A stretch of 64,000 nt of DNA, taken from contig NZ_SOBH01000001.1 in assembly GCF_004365635.1 (NCBI RefSeq), positions 1,178,001-1,242,000 of the forward strand, read 5' to 3'. A program made the position numbers and the translations under genes. Below, piece after piece: positions 39,190-49,968 of the stretch. Origin of the DNA: Litoreibacter halocynthiae. GTDB taxonomy: Bacteria; Pseudomonadota; Alphaproteobacteria; Rhodobacterales; Rhodobacteraceae. The notes under the pieces are model-generated. The model did not search any database. It was not told where the DNA came from and worked only from the letters and a program-made list of their open reading frames with translations. How positions within the stretch are numbered: the first letter of the stretch is position 1; each line of letters begins with the position of its first letter.

Positions 39190-39235
39190 GTCACCAGCAT
39201 GAGAAGTCTGCGAGGGTTTGTCCAGTTAGCACGCG

Positions 39236-39877
39236 CTAGCGCGAAAGGGCCGCTGCAGCTTTGGCCAACGCGGTGATTCCGCCCCAGTCTCCGGCTTGCA
39301 CCTTGTCTTTCGGGGCGACCCAAGAGCCACCGGCGCAGACGACGTTGGAAAGGCTCAGGTAGTCGCTTGCATTGGACGGGCTGACGCCGCCTGTGGGGCA
39401 GAAGCTGACCTGCGGGATTGGCGCGCCGATGGCTTTCAGCGCCGGTGCGCCGCCGGATGCCTCGGCGGGGAAGAACTTGAGCATAGTGTAGCCGCGCTCC
39501 AGCAACCGCATCGCCTCTGTTGCGGTGGCCACACCGGGGAGCAGCGGCAAACCTGCCTCTTCGCAGGCGTCGAGCAAACGGTCTGTGGCCCCCGGAGAGA
39601 CGCCAAACTTCGCACCTGCATCGATGGCCGCGTGAACGTCGACTGGTGTCAGCAGAGTTCCAGCCCCAACAACACCGCCCTCGACCTTCGCCATTTCCGA
39701 AATGACCTCAAGCGCCGCAGGTGTGCGCAAGGTAACCTCCAACGCAGGCAAACCACCTGCGACCAGTGCTTTCGCCAAAGGCTGCGCATGAGCTGCGTCA
39801 TCGACCACCAACACAGGAACAATCGGGGCAAGTTCGCAGATTTCACGGGCGAGTTGGCTGGCTTGGAGCGGTGTCAT
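39236..39877 (-). CDS. eda: KDPG aldolase
   Basis: A 213-residue aldolase that splits 2-keto-3-deoxy-6-phosphogluconate into pyruvate and glyceraldehyde 3-phosphate. ALEVTLRTPAALEV holds the catalytic glutamate, VGAGTLL follows, and the Schiff-base lysine is in LKFFPAEASGG; FCPTGGVSPSN binds phosphate. The ATG at 39877 (AAAGGA 8 bases upstream) is preferred to the upstream frame start. It lies 75 bases after edd on the same strand, forming an edd-eda operon. Confidence 0.95.
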   Translation of the reverse strand: MTPLQASQLAREICELAPIVPVLVVDDAAHAQPLAKALVAGGLPALEVTLRTPAALEVISEMAKVEGGVVGAGTLLTPVDVHAAIDAGAKFGVSPGATDRLLDACEEAGLPLLPGVATATEAMRLLERGYTMLKFFPAEASGGAPALKAIGAPIPQVSFCPTGGVSPSNASDYLSLSNVVCAGGSWVAPKDKVQAGDWGGITALAKAAAALSR

Positions 39878-39952
39878 GTTTAGTGTCCTTTGTGGCGAGT
39901 GTGGCGAGCCGGAGGGGTCTCCGGCGGAGATATTCATAAGCGGTGCGTCAGA

Positions 39953-41758
<1,806 letters not shown>

Positions 41759-41780
41759 AGAGACCTCCGTAGTTTTGTCT

Positions 41781-41809
41781 TATATACGGCCGTTAGCGCT
41801 AACAGTAAA
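41781..41809 (-). promoter_or_regulatory. edd promoter with GTTAGCGCTAAC operator inside the spacer
   Basis: On the minus strand, TTTACT (41809-41804) is followed by exactly 17 bases and TATATA (41786-41781). The 12-base palindrome (41792-41803) fills the spacer from its first base. The operator is identical to that at 18515-18526 before zwf. The palindrome's near edge is 33 bases before the edd ATG at 41758. Confidence 0.7.
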
Positions 41810-41863
41810 GGCACATATGCGGCCCCCATTGTGCCGGAATGACGCAGACGCTAACCCTATCGA

Positions 41864-42313
41864 ATGGCAGATATTCACATCACCACAGCACAGCCTGCCG
41901 ATGCTACAGCGATTTTGCCGATGGTGCACGCCTTGGCGACCCATCATGGCGACCTCCCGCGCGTGACCGAAGCCGATCTTGAGCGAGACCTGTCCGGTGG
42001 ATGGCTTTACGGACTGATCGCCCGCAATGCAGACGGGCCAGTTGGATATTCCCTGTTAACCCCGCAAGCACAGGCGCAGTACGGTCTTCGCGGACTGGAC
42101 CTGCATCATCTCTTCGTACAACGCACCGCGCGGGGCAGCGGCGTCGGCACCGCATTGCTTAACGCGGCTGAATCTTTGGCGACGGACCACGGTGTGGCCT
42201 CCATCGTCATTGGCGCTAATTCGGACAACGAAAAGGCGCATGGCTTCTACAAAAGCCAAGGTTACGACATGCAACAGGCATCAGGGAAGCGGTTCAGAAA
42301 ATCCCTCGCCTAA
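41864..42313 (+). CDS. GNAT-family N-acetyltransferase
   Basis: A 149-residue single-domain GNAT protein: [16 protein letters not shown] at the start, the acetyl-CoA loop [15 protein letters not shown] (RGxGxG/A-type) in the middle and [15 protein letters not shown] near the end. Substrate unknown. No Shine-Dalgarno is obvious. Its stop overlaps the convergent aglK end by 4 bases, and it diverges from edd. Confidence 0.88.
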   Translation: MADIHITTAQPADATAILPMVHALATHHGDLPRVTEADLERDLSGGWLYGLIARNADGPVGYSLLTPQAQAQYGLRGLDLHHLFVQRTARGSGVGTALLNAAESLATDHGVASIVIGANSDNEKAHGFYKSQGYDMQQASGKRFRKSLA

Positions 42314-43408
42314 CGGTAAAGCAGCGACTTGCCGTCCGCAAACAGATGCACCTTCGAAGGGTCTGCGGTCATGCTAATGACCTTCCCGCGCACGTCCGTG
42401 TGGATGCCCTGCAGCTTGGCGATGACCGGCTCGCGTTCCGGCGCGGATTTGGCGAAGTAGAGCTGCGTCACTTCCCCCAATGCCTCGACGATGGCGACAG
42501 TGCCAGCATAAGCGTAGTTGTCGCCATCCGTGGCGATCATATCCTCGGGGCGAATACCGACATTCACCTTCAGGCCCATGTCGTCCGCATTGGTTGGGAT
42601 ATTGGCGGTGATGGTGCCTTTGCCTTCCGGTAGCGAAACAGTGGTCACCTTGCCCGTTTTCACAACCTCACCCGCCATCAGGTTCATCGCTGGAGAACCG
42701 ATGAATTGCGCCACGAATTCGTTTTCCGGCGTCTCGTACAGCTCCAGCGGGGAGCCGACCTGCGCGATACCCTTGTTCGCCAGCACCACGATGCGCGAGG
42801 CAAGCGTCATCGCCTCCACCTGATCGTGGGTCACGTAGATCATGGTGGAATTCGGCATCGACTCTTTCAGCTGCGCAATCTCAATGCGGGTGGCGACGCG
42901 CAAGGACGCATCCAGATTGGAAAGCGGCTCGTCGAACAGATAGACCTTGGGGTCGCGCACGATGCTCCGCCCGATGGCCACGCGCTGACGTTGACCGCCG
43001 GACAGGGCCTTGGGCAGGCGGTCAAGGTAGTCGTCCAGTTGCAGCACCTTGGCGGCGCGGTTCACCGCCTCGTCGATCTCGGCGGGCGTTTTCTTGGCCA
43101 GTTTCAAGGCGAACGCCATATTGTCGCGCACCGTCATATGCGGGTAGAGCGCGTAGCTTTGGAACACCATGGCGATGCCACGTTGCGCGGGGGGGGACGT
43201 CGTTCATCACCTCCCCGTCGATTTGCAACTCGCCGGCGGTGATCTTCTCCAGCCCCGCGATCATCCGCAAAAGCGTGGACTTGCCGCAGCCTGAGGGGCC
43301 GACGAACACGATCAACTCGCCCGTGGTGATATCGAGGTTGATGTCTTTCAGGACCTCGACCGAGCCGCCATAGGTCTTGCCGACGCCCGTGAGTTTCAGG
43401 TCTGCCAT
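42310..43408 (-). pseudogene. aglK: Alpha-glucoside ABC transporter ATPase aglK, broken by a +1 frameshift in a G8 tract
   Basis: A sugar ABC ATPase of the MalK/UgpC type split over two frames. The first frame (ATG 43408) encodes [12 protein letters not shown] (Walker A) and runs to about residue 74. After the run of eight G (43189-43196; C on the coding strand) similarity continues in the next frame with [27 protein letters not shown], the THDQ switch and the TOBE/regulatory domain. The span is 1099 bases; removing one base gives 365 codons plus stop, the normal family length, and restores [12 protein letters not shown]. It is either a real inactivating or slippage mutation or a sequencing error. 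Last gene of aglEFGAK. Confidence 0.9.
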
Positions 43409-43424
43409 GGTCGTTTCCTCCCCT

Positions 43425-45077
43425 TTACCGTTGCAGCGCGAAGCATGGCTGCCACGGCCCTAAATGTAGTCGTCCGTCCGATGCCGCGCCGGTGGAGCCA
43501 AGCTCCGTGCCGATGGCAATCCAGTTGCCTGCGGGCATGTCCAGCGTGGACGGCGTGTCCGACAGGTTGAAGGCGCAGAAGATGGTCTGGCCCTTGTAGC
43601 TGCGTGTGAAGCTGAGCACGTCGCCTTGCGCCATCAGGTTGGCATGGGTGCCCTTCACCAGCGCCGGATGGGTGCGGCGGAAGGCCAGCGCGCGGCGGTA
43701 GTGGTGCAGCGGCGCGGCGGGATCATGTTCCTGCGTCTCGACGGAGCGCATGACGTGGTCGTGGCTCACCGGCAGCCAAGGTTGTGCTGCGGAAAAGCCG
43801 CCGTTCTGGTTGGACGGCTCCCAGACCATCGGCGTGCGGCAACCGTCGCGGCCTTTGAACTCCGGCCAAAACTCGATGCCGTAAGGGTCTTGCAGGTCCT
43901 CGAAAGCGACATCAGCTTCGGGCAGGCCCAACTCCTCGCCTTGATACAGGCACAGCGAGCCGCGCAGGGCCATCATCATCGTGGTGTAGCAGCGATGTGC
44001 GGCGGGCGTCAGGTTCCAGCGGGTCGTGTGGCGGATCACGTCATGGTTGGAGAACGCCCAGCAGGCCCAGCCGTCCGGCGCGGCCTCGTCCAGACGCGTC
44101 ATGGTCTCCACAACGCGGGACGCGGTCAGCTTCTCGGCGGAGAGGAACTCGAACGCGTAGCACATATGCACATGGTCATCGCCCGCAGTGTACTCACCCA
44201 GAAGTTCCAAGCCGCGCTGCGCGTCACCGACCTCGCCCACGCAGGCGGCGGCGGGGTATTCGTCCAGCAAATCGCGGTAGCGTTCAAGGAAAGCGAGGTT
44301 CTCCGGCTGGTTCTTGGAATAGAGGTGTTCCTGATGGTTATACGGGTTCACCGACGGCGCGATATTGGAGTTGCGCTTCTCTGGCGGAAGCGCGGGGTTG
44401 TCGCGCAATTCCTTGTCGGCAAAGTAGAAGTTGATCGTATCGAGCCGGAAGCCGTCCACGCCACGATCCAGCCAGAAGCGGGTCACGTCCAGAAGTGCGT
44501 CCTGCACCTCCATATTGTGGAAGTTCAGGTCGGGTTGCGAGACGAGGAAGTTGTGCAGGTAATACTGCTCGCGCCGCGCGTCCCAGTGCCATGCAGGCCC
44601 GCCAAAGATTGACAGCCAGTTGTTGGGCGGCGTGCCATCCGGCTTGGGGTCGGCCCAGACATACCAGTCGGCCTTGTCATTGTCGCGGCTCGCGCGGCTT
44701 TCCTGAAACCACGGATGCTGGTCAGAGGTATGCGACAGCACAAGGTCGATCATCACCTTCAGCCCCCGCTCGTGTGCGGCCTCGATCAGCGCGTCGAAAT
44801 CGCTGAGCTGGCCGAACATCGGGTCAACGTCGCAATAGTCGCTAACGTCGTAGCCAAAATCCTTCATCGGCGAGGTAAAGAACGGCGAAATCCAGATCGC
44901 ATCCACCCCAAGCGAGGCGATGTAGGGAATGCGCGAGACGATGCCGAGCAGGTCCCCCACCCCGTCGCCATTGCTGTCCTGAAAGCTGCGCGGGTAGATC
45001 TGGTAGATCACCGCCCCGCGCCACCAGTCCTTGTCGGCGGCGGTCGTGGCGTTCAGTTTCGGGTCGATTTTGCTCAT
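43425..45077 (-). CDS. aglA: Alpha-glucosidase, glycoside hydrolase family 13
   Basis: A 550-residue cytoplasmic GH13 enzyme that hydrolyses imported alpha-glucosides such as sucrose, maltose or trehalose. It begins [22 protein letters not shown]. The family's conserved regions are visible: [24 protein letters not shown] with the nucleophile aspartate, ACVGEVGD with the acid/base glutamate and [11 protein letters not shown]. No signal peptide. It sits between aglG and aglK, as in the Sinorhizobium agl operon, with 12- and 16-base gaps. Confidence 0.93.
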   Translation of the reverse strand: MSKIDPKLNATTAADKDWWRGAVIYQIYPRSFQDSNGDGVGDLLGIVSRIPYIASLGVDAIWISPFFTSPMKDFGYDVSDYCDVDPMFGQLSDFDALIEAAHERGLKVMIDLVLSHTSDQHPWFQESRASRDNDKADWYVWADPKPDGTPPNNWLSIFGGPAWHWDARREQYYLHNFLVSQPDLNFHNMEVQDALLDVTRFWLDRGVDGFRLDTINFYFADKELRDNPALPPEKRNSNIAPSVNPYNHQEHLYSKNQPENLAFLERYRDLLDEYPAAACVGEVGDAQRGLELLGEYTAGDDHVHMCYAFEFLSAEKLTASRVVETMTRLDEAAPDGWACWAFSNHDVIRHTTRWNLTPAAHRCYTTMMMALRGSLCLYQGEELGLPEADVAFEDLQDPYGIEFWPEFKGRDGCRTPMVWEPSNQNGGFSAAQPWLPVSHDHVMRSVETQEHDPAAPLHHYRRALAFRRTHPALVKGTHANLMAQGDVLSFTRSYKGQTIFCAFNLSDTPSTLDMPAGNWIAIGTELGSTGAASDGRLHLGPWQPCFALQR

Positions 45078-45089
45078 ATCGGTCTCTTG

Positions 45090-46214
45090 TTATTTGACGG
45101 AGCCGGCCAACAGACCGCGCACCAGATAGCGTTGCATTGTGAAGAAGACGATCAGCGGCACCGCGATCGAGATGAAAGCCGCAGCTGCAAGAATACCCCA
45201 GTCGCCACCCTTGGACCCAAGCAGGTCGTCGGCGATCTTGACGGTCATCACCCAGCTTTCCGAGTTGGACGGAAGGAACACCTTGGCCACCAGCAGATCG
45301 TTCCATGTCCACAGGAACTGGAAGATGGCGAAGCTGGCCAGCGCGGGGAAGCTCAGGGGCAGTACGATCTTGGTGAACACCTGAAAGTCCGTGGCCCCGT
45401 CGACCTTGGCACTCTCGATAATGTCGCGCGGCAGGCCGACCATGTAGTTTCGTAGCAGGTATATGGCGAGCGGCAGACCGAAGCCGGTATGCGCCATCCA
45501 GATGCCAAGGAAGCTTTGCCCGATGCCCACCTTGTTGTGCAGCGTCAGCAGTGGCACCAGCGCCAGTTGCAGCGGCACGACCAGCAGGCCCACCACCAGC
45601 GCGATCAGAAAGCCGCGACCTTTGAAATCCATCCATGCCAGCGCATAGGCGGCGAAGGCCGCAATCAGGATCGGGATGATCGTGGCCGGAATGGTCACTG
45701 TCAGCGTGTTGATAAACGCGCGGTCCATGTTGTCGGAGGCCATGATGGTCCGGTAATTGTCCAGCGAGAAATCCGGCGGCGACGCGGCGGCGAAATAGAT
45801 CGACGGGTCGCGGGTGATCTCGGCGGGAGACGTGTAGATATACGAGCCGTCCGATTGCACGGTCAGGGTGCGGTCGCGGGTCAGCTCTGCCGTCTCTCCC
45901 GCCTTGAACTCGGTCGGGGCGGCGCGCTTGCCGCCGAAGCGGGACACTTTGCCTGAGCCCTCGCCGAACACATTGCCCGTGATGGTGTTCACCCCACCTT
46001 CCGGCGTGGCGTGGTCTGCGGGGGCCTTGACCTGATAGTTCTCTGACACCGGGAACGGCGACAGCCACCAGCCCGTCGCGCTGATCTGGTCGCGGTCGCG
46101 GAAGCTTGAGACCAGCAGGCCCACGGTCGGGATAAGCCACAACACGACCAGCAGAACGACCGAGATATTCACGGCCCACGAGAGGGAGGATTTGGTTCCG
46201 GCGATGCTATCCAT
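45090..46214 (-). CDS. aglG: Alpha-glucoside ABC transporter permease AglG
   Basis: A 374-residue MalG-like inner-membrane permease. One transmembrane segment at about residues 15-35, then about 100 residues of predicted periplasmic sequence, then five more segments. The EAA loop that contacts the ATPase is near residues 240-260 (ESAKVDGATDFQVFTKIVLPLSFPA region). The large periplasmic insert is longer than in MalG and typical of AglG proteins. Operon position is between aglF and aglA. Confidence 0.92.
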   Translation of the reverse strand: MDSIAGTKSSLSWAVNISVVLLVVLWLIPTVGLLVSSFRDRDQISATGWWLSPFPVSENYQVKAPADHATPEGGVNTITGNVFGEGSGKVSRFGGKRAAPTEFKAGETAELTRDRTLTVQSDGSYIYTSPAEITRDPSIYFAAASPPDFSLDNYRTIMASDNMDRAFINTLTVTIPATIIPILIAAFAAYALAWMDFKGRGFLIALVVGLLVVPLQLALVPLLTLHNKVGIGQSFLGIWMAHTGFGLPLAIYLLRNYMVGLPRDIIESAKVDGATDFQVFTKIVLPLSFPALASFAIFQFLWTWNDLLVAKVFLPSNSESWVMTVKIADDLLGSKGGDWGILAAAAFISIAVPLIVFFTMQRYLVRGLLAGSVK

Positions 46215-46241
46215 TATTTGCTTTCTTTTGGTCGCGGGCCA

Positions 46242-47219
46242 TTACTTCATCTCCTGACGGGCTTGGCGAATGTTCCAGATCATCACCGGCAGCACGATAA
46301 TCATGATCACGAAGGCCACCGCCGTGGCGCGCCCGTCATCGCGGAACATGTAACTCATCATGTAACTCGGCAGGATTTCAGTGCCGAAATTGCCCCCGGT
46401 CATGGTGTAGACGATGTCAAACACCTTCAGCACAAGGATGGTGATGGTGGTCCAGACCACGACAATAGTGCCCATGATCTGCGGCACCTTGATCTTGAAG
46501 AATATCTGGAACGGGTTGGCGCCGTCGATGATGGCGGCCTCGATGGTCTCTTCGGGGATGCCGCGCAGGGCGGCGCTGAGGATCACCATGGCAAAGCCGG
46601 TTTGGATCCACACGAGGATGAACATCAGGAAAAAGTTATTCCAGAACGGCAGTTGCAACGGATCCAGCGGGGCCGCGCCAAAACTGTCGCGGATGGCGTT
46701 GATCAGGCCGATATCGGGGTTGTTGGCATAGACGAATTTCCAGATCAACGACGCGCCCACAAAGGAAATCGCCATCGGCATGAAGATCAACGACTTGGCG
46801 ATGTTGCCCCATGACAGCCGGTCGGTCAGCTGCGCGACCAGCAGGCCAAGGAACGTGGCGGAGGCGGGCACCACCAGCACCCACAGGAAATTGTTGAGAA
46901 GCGCGGTCTGAAAGCCGTCATCCGCGAACATTGTTGTGTAATTGCCAAAGCCGATGAAGTCGTCGCCGCTACGGTTGAACAGCGATCGGTAGAAGGACCC
47001 AACCACTGGATAGACCAGATATAGCCCAAGCGCCGCCAGCGCTGGGAAAAGGAACAGCCACGGGCGCACCATGTTGGCGCGGTTGATGTTCTTTCCGGGA
47101 TTTTTCTTCTGTGGCGGAAAGATGATCTTGTCTAGGATCAGGTTCGACGCGAAGAAGTAGCCGACACAACCGCCCACACCGATAAGGATGGTGAGCATTC
47201 CTTGGATCATTGGTGACAT
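46242..47219 (-). CDS. aglF: Alpha-glucoside ABC transporter permease AglF
   Basis: A 325-residue MalF-like permease with about seven transmembrane segments; two N-terminal segments precede the transport domain. The EAA motif is seen as EETIEAAIIDGANPFQIFFKIKVP-type sequence at about residues 220-245. The ATG at 47219 is supported by GGAGG 8 bases upstream; a longer frame to 47282 would nearly reach aglE. Partner of AglG, AglE and AglK. Confidence 0.92.
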   Translation of the reverse strand: MSPMIQGMLTILIGVGGCVGYFFASNLILDKIIFPPQKKNPGKNINRANMVRPWLFLFPALAALGLYLVYPVVGSFYRSLFNRSGDDFIGFGNYTTMFADDGFQTALLNNFLWVLVVPASATFLGLLVAQLTDRLSWGNIAKSLIFMPMAISFVGASLIWKFVYANNPDIGLINAIRDSFGAAPLDPLQLPFWNNFFLMFILVWIQTGFAMVILSAALRGIPEETIEAAIIDGANPFQIFFKIKVPQIMGTIVVVWTTITILVLKVFDIVYTMTGGNFGTEILPSYMMSYMFRDDGRATAVAFVIMIIVLPVMIWNIRQARQEMK

Positions 47220-47296
47220 GGGGCAGTCCTCCGGTAGGGGCAATGGTCGAACTGCGAGGGACGTTTCAGCCCCTCGCAGCAATCACATTTTAGAGC

Positions 47297-48652
47297 TTAC
47301 TGGATTGCGTCCCAGCGGTCCTGAATACCCTTCGCAACATCGGCAGCGTCTGCTCCGGTGACGTAGTCCACCATGCCGGTCCAGAACGCGCCTGCCCCGA
47401 TTTCACCCGGCATCAAGTCAGAGGCATCGAAACGGAAGGTAGTGGCGTTTTGCAGGATTTCGCCCTGAGCCCGTGAGCTGTCATCGGCATATGTCGCCAG
47501 ATTGACACCCGCATGCGCTGTCAGGAAGCCACCTTGGGTCATCCACAGCTCATGCGCGATTGGAAGCTTCATGAACTCGATGAACGCATTGGCTGCATCA
47601 GATGGGTTGGTGATCGCAAACAGCGCCCCTGCCCCGAGTACGGGTTTGCCAAGGTCTTTGTCTGCGTAGGCTGGGAAGTAGAAGAAATCGACGTCCTCGC
47701 CCATCTCTGTGCCTTCAGGGAAGAACGCCGGAATGAACGATGCCTGACGGTGCATAAAGCACTTTGGCGGGATGGAGAACAAGCCCGCAGGGCTGTCGCG
47801 GAAGTCGGTGGAGGCCACAGCTTGCGAGCCGCCGTCCACATAGGCGTCATTGCGTGCGAACGCGCCGAATTCCTCGATTGCCGCGATTACCTTGGGGTCG
47901 TCAAACTTCATCTCGTTGGCGACCCACGCATCGTAATCTTCGGGCGAGTTCGTACGCAGCATCATATCCTCGACCCAATCAGTCGCAGGCCAACCGGTTG
48001 CAGCCCCCGATCCCAGACCGATGCACCAAGGCGTGCCGCCATCGGCGACGATCTGATCCGTCAGGACCTTCAGCTCTTCCATGGTCTCTGGGATGTCATA
48101 GCCACCCTCGTCAAACGCTTCGGGCGAATACCAAACCAGCGACTTTACATCGACACGGTAGAAGAAGCCGTACATCTGGTCTGCGCCGTCTTTGTCAGCG
48201 TAAGTACCCAGATCAACCCATGACTGGCCTGCCGCGAAGTTGTTGGCGACCCAATCGGCGGTGCCGTCAGCAAGCGGTGTCAACAAGCCTTGGCTTGCCA
48301 TATCGGCGGCCAAACCGGGCTGCGGGAACGCGGCCAGGTTCGGGGCGGAGCCGGAGCGCGCGGACACAACGATGTCCTGCTCGAAACTGTCAGAGCCGGA
48401 ATAGGTCACGTCAGCGCCAGTCGCCGCGTTGAAATAGGCGATGACCTTCTCGACTTTTTCTTTCTCGTTTCCGGTCCAAGCACCCGTGATCGTCAGCGAC
48501 TGACCGCTCAGATCGGTAGACTCTGCAAACGTGTTGTAGCTGTCCCACGAAAAGTCACCGCCTTCGGCGCCAAAGGCAAGATGACCGTCGGCAAATGCGG
48601 ATGAGCTGCTCAGTGCGATGATGGCCGCCGAGGTGTATAGGCTAAGTTTCAT
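47297..48652 (-). CDS. aglE: Alpha-glucoside-binding periplasmic protein AglE
   Basis: A 451-residue extracellular solute-binding protein (family 1). Signal peptide of about 22 residues ends in SAFA-DGH. The mature part opens with LSGQSLTITGAWTGNEKEKVEKVIAYFNAATG, typical of sugar-binding proteins. GGGAGG precedes the ATG. First gene of the agl operon. Upstream are a CAAAGCGCTTTG palindrome (66 bases before the ATG) and a TTGACA hexamer on the minus strand at 48768-48763. Confidence 0.93.
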   Translation of the reverse strand: MKLSLYTSAAIIALSSSSAFADGHLAFGAEGGDFSWDSYNTFAESTDLSGQSLTITGAWTGNEKEKVEKVIAYFNAATGADVTYSGSDSFEQDIVVSARSGSAPNLAAFPQPGLAADMASQGLLTPLADGTADWVANNFAAGQSWVDLGTYADKDGADQMYGFFYRVDVKSLVWYSPEAFDEGGYDIPETMEELKVLTDQIVADGGTPWCIGLGSGAATGWPATDWVEDMMLRTNSPEDYDAWVANEMKFDDPKVIAAIEEFGAFARNDAYVDGGSQAVASTDFRDSPAGLFSIPPKCFMHRQASFIPAFFPEGTEMGEDVDFFYFPAYADKDLGKPVLGAGALFAITNPSDAANAFIEFMKLPIAHELWMTQGGFLTAHAGVNLATYADDSSRAQGEILQNATTFRFDASDLMPGEIGAGAFWTGMVDYVTGADAADVAKGIQDRWDAIQ

Positions 48653-48717
48653 AAAATCCTCCCAGTTTCAGCGCGTGCTGCGCCTAAGTATCTTTCGCGC
48701 GTTTGAGAATCATTTTT

Positions 48718-48729
48718 CAAAGCGCTTTG
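48718..48729. promoter_or_regulatory. CAAAGCGCTTTG operator on the aglE side
   Basis: Perfect 12-base palindrome, LacI-type with central CG. It lies 34-45 bases downstream of a minus-strand TTGACA (48768-48763), i.e. about where transcription of aglE should start. A second copy is at 48895-48906. Confidence 0.75.
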
Positions 48730-48852
48730 GATAGCCTTAAAAATGACCTAGCGTCCTGCCTGTGTCAACAAATCGTAAAGGAGAGGTAATGTTTTCCTTA
48801 TCTTTTCTGCACATGCGAACACACATTCCGCGACGCAGCGTCCAAATCCCCT

Positions 48853-48881
48853 TTGACCGCACCCCGATCGCACCCTAATAA
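48853..48881 (+). promoter_or_regulatory. aglR promoter
   Basis: TTGACC (48853-48858), 17 bases, then TAATAA (48876-48881): a good sigma-70-type match on the plus strand. Transcription would begin near 48888, just ahead of the second CAAAGCGCTTTG operator, which implies autoregulation of aglR. Confidence 0.6.
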
Positions 48882-48894
48882 TTACCAAAATACT

Positions 48895-48906
48895 CAAAGC
48901 GCTTTG
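48895..48906. promoter_or_regulatory. CAAAGCGCTTTG operator on the aglR side
   Basis: Second copy of the palindrome, extended to 14 bases as TCAAAGCGCTTTGA (48894-48907). It lies 23 bases before the aglR ATG and just downstream of the aglR promoter. The spacing between the two operators (177 bases centre to centre) would allow looping by a tetrameric LacI-type repressor. Confidence 0.78.
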
Positions 48907-48929
48907 AAAGTTAAAACAGGAGCCGTCAG

Positions 48930-49958
48930 ATGAATTTGCGTGAACTGTCGGATCTTCTCGGCCTGTCTCAAACCACGGTCAGCCGCGCCTTGAACGGCTA
49001 CCCCGAGGTCAAGGAAGCCACACGCCTTCGCGTGACCGAGGCCGCACGAACCCATAACTACCACCCGAACACCCGCGCCAAAAGTCTGGCGACAGGTCGA
49101 ACGATGTCGATCGGCCATGTCATTCCCCTGTCGAACCAGCATGAGATGGTGAATTGCGTGTTCTCAGACTTCATCGCCGGTGCAGGTGAATCCTATGCCC
49201 GCCGCGGTTATGACATGCGCGTCTCTGTGGTGGATGACGCGGATGAAATCGAAGCCTACGAGCGGTTGGCGAGCACCGGAAAGGTTGATGGCGTCATCGT
49301 GCATGGGCCGCGCCTTGATGACGAACGTATCCCGCTTTTGCACCGGCTGGGACTGCCTTTCGTTGTCCACGGGCGGTCCAGCGATTGCACCACGCCTTAT
49401 AGCTGGCTGGATGTAAACAACCGCTCTGCCTTTCACCGTGCGACCAACTTCTTGCTGGACTTGGGCCACACCCGCATCGGCCTGGTCAACGGGATCGAAG
49501 ACATGGATTTCGCGATGCGCAGGCGCGACGGCTACAGCACAGCCCTTGAAGCGCGCGGGATCAAGGTCGATCCCGACCTCGCCCACGCGTTCGAGATGAC
49601 CGAACCTTTCGGCTACGCCAAAACCCGCGAAATGCTGGACTTGCGCGACCCACCCACTGCCGTGATTGCCTCCTCGTTGATCCCAGCCCTCGGCGTCCGC
49701 CGTGCGGTTGAAGAACGCGGCCTAACCATAGGGAAAGACGTATCTATTATCTGCTTTGATGACGCGCTTTCCTATCTACCAAACGGCGCAGGCTCCCCGA
49801 TTTTCACAGCCACACGCTCGTCGGTGCGCGACGCCGGACGGCGCTGCGGCGAGATATTGATGGACCAGATCGAAGGCCGCACCACTGACCCCGTTCATGA
49901 ATTGTGGGAGGCAGAACTTGTCGTGGGGCAATCCACCGGCCCAGCCCCAACCCGTTAG
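48930..49958 (+). CDS. aglR: LacI-family transcriptional regulator AglR
   Basis: A 342-residue LacI/GalR repressor. The N-terminal helix-turn-helix is LRELSDLLGLSQTTVSRALNGYPEV, with the hinge at about residues 45-60 and a periplasmic-binding-protein-like sensor domain to the end. It is divergent from aglEFGAK and flanked by two CAAAGCGCTTTG palindromes, its likely operators. CAGGAG precedes the ATG. The beta-glucosidase and glk genes follow in the same operon. The inducer is probably an alpha-glucoside or a sugar phosphate. Confidence 0.93.
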   Translation: MNLRELSDLLGLSQTTVSRALNGYPEVKEATRLRVTEAARTHNYHPNTRAKSLATGRTMSIGHVIPLSNQHEMVNCVFSDFIAGAGESYARRGYDMRVSVVDDADEIEAYERLASTGKVDGVIVHGPRLDDERIPLLHRLGLPFVVHGRSSDCTTPYSWLDVNNRSAFHRATNFLLDLGHTRIGLVNGIEDMDFAMRRRDGYSTALEARGIKVDPDLAHAFEMTEPFGYAKTREMLDLRDPPTAVIASSLIPALGVRRAVEERGLTIGKDVSIICFDDALSYLPNGAGSPIFTATRSSVRDAGRRCGEILMDQIEGRTTDPVHELWEAELVVGQSTGPAPTR

Positions 49959-49968
49959 AGGCTCGCTC

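Noticed and set aside
44842-46179. A 445-codon frame on the minus strand with Arg/Gly-rich sequence
   Set aside because: It is a shadow of aglG in another frame; aglG has clear permease motifs and transmembrane segments, this one has none.
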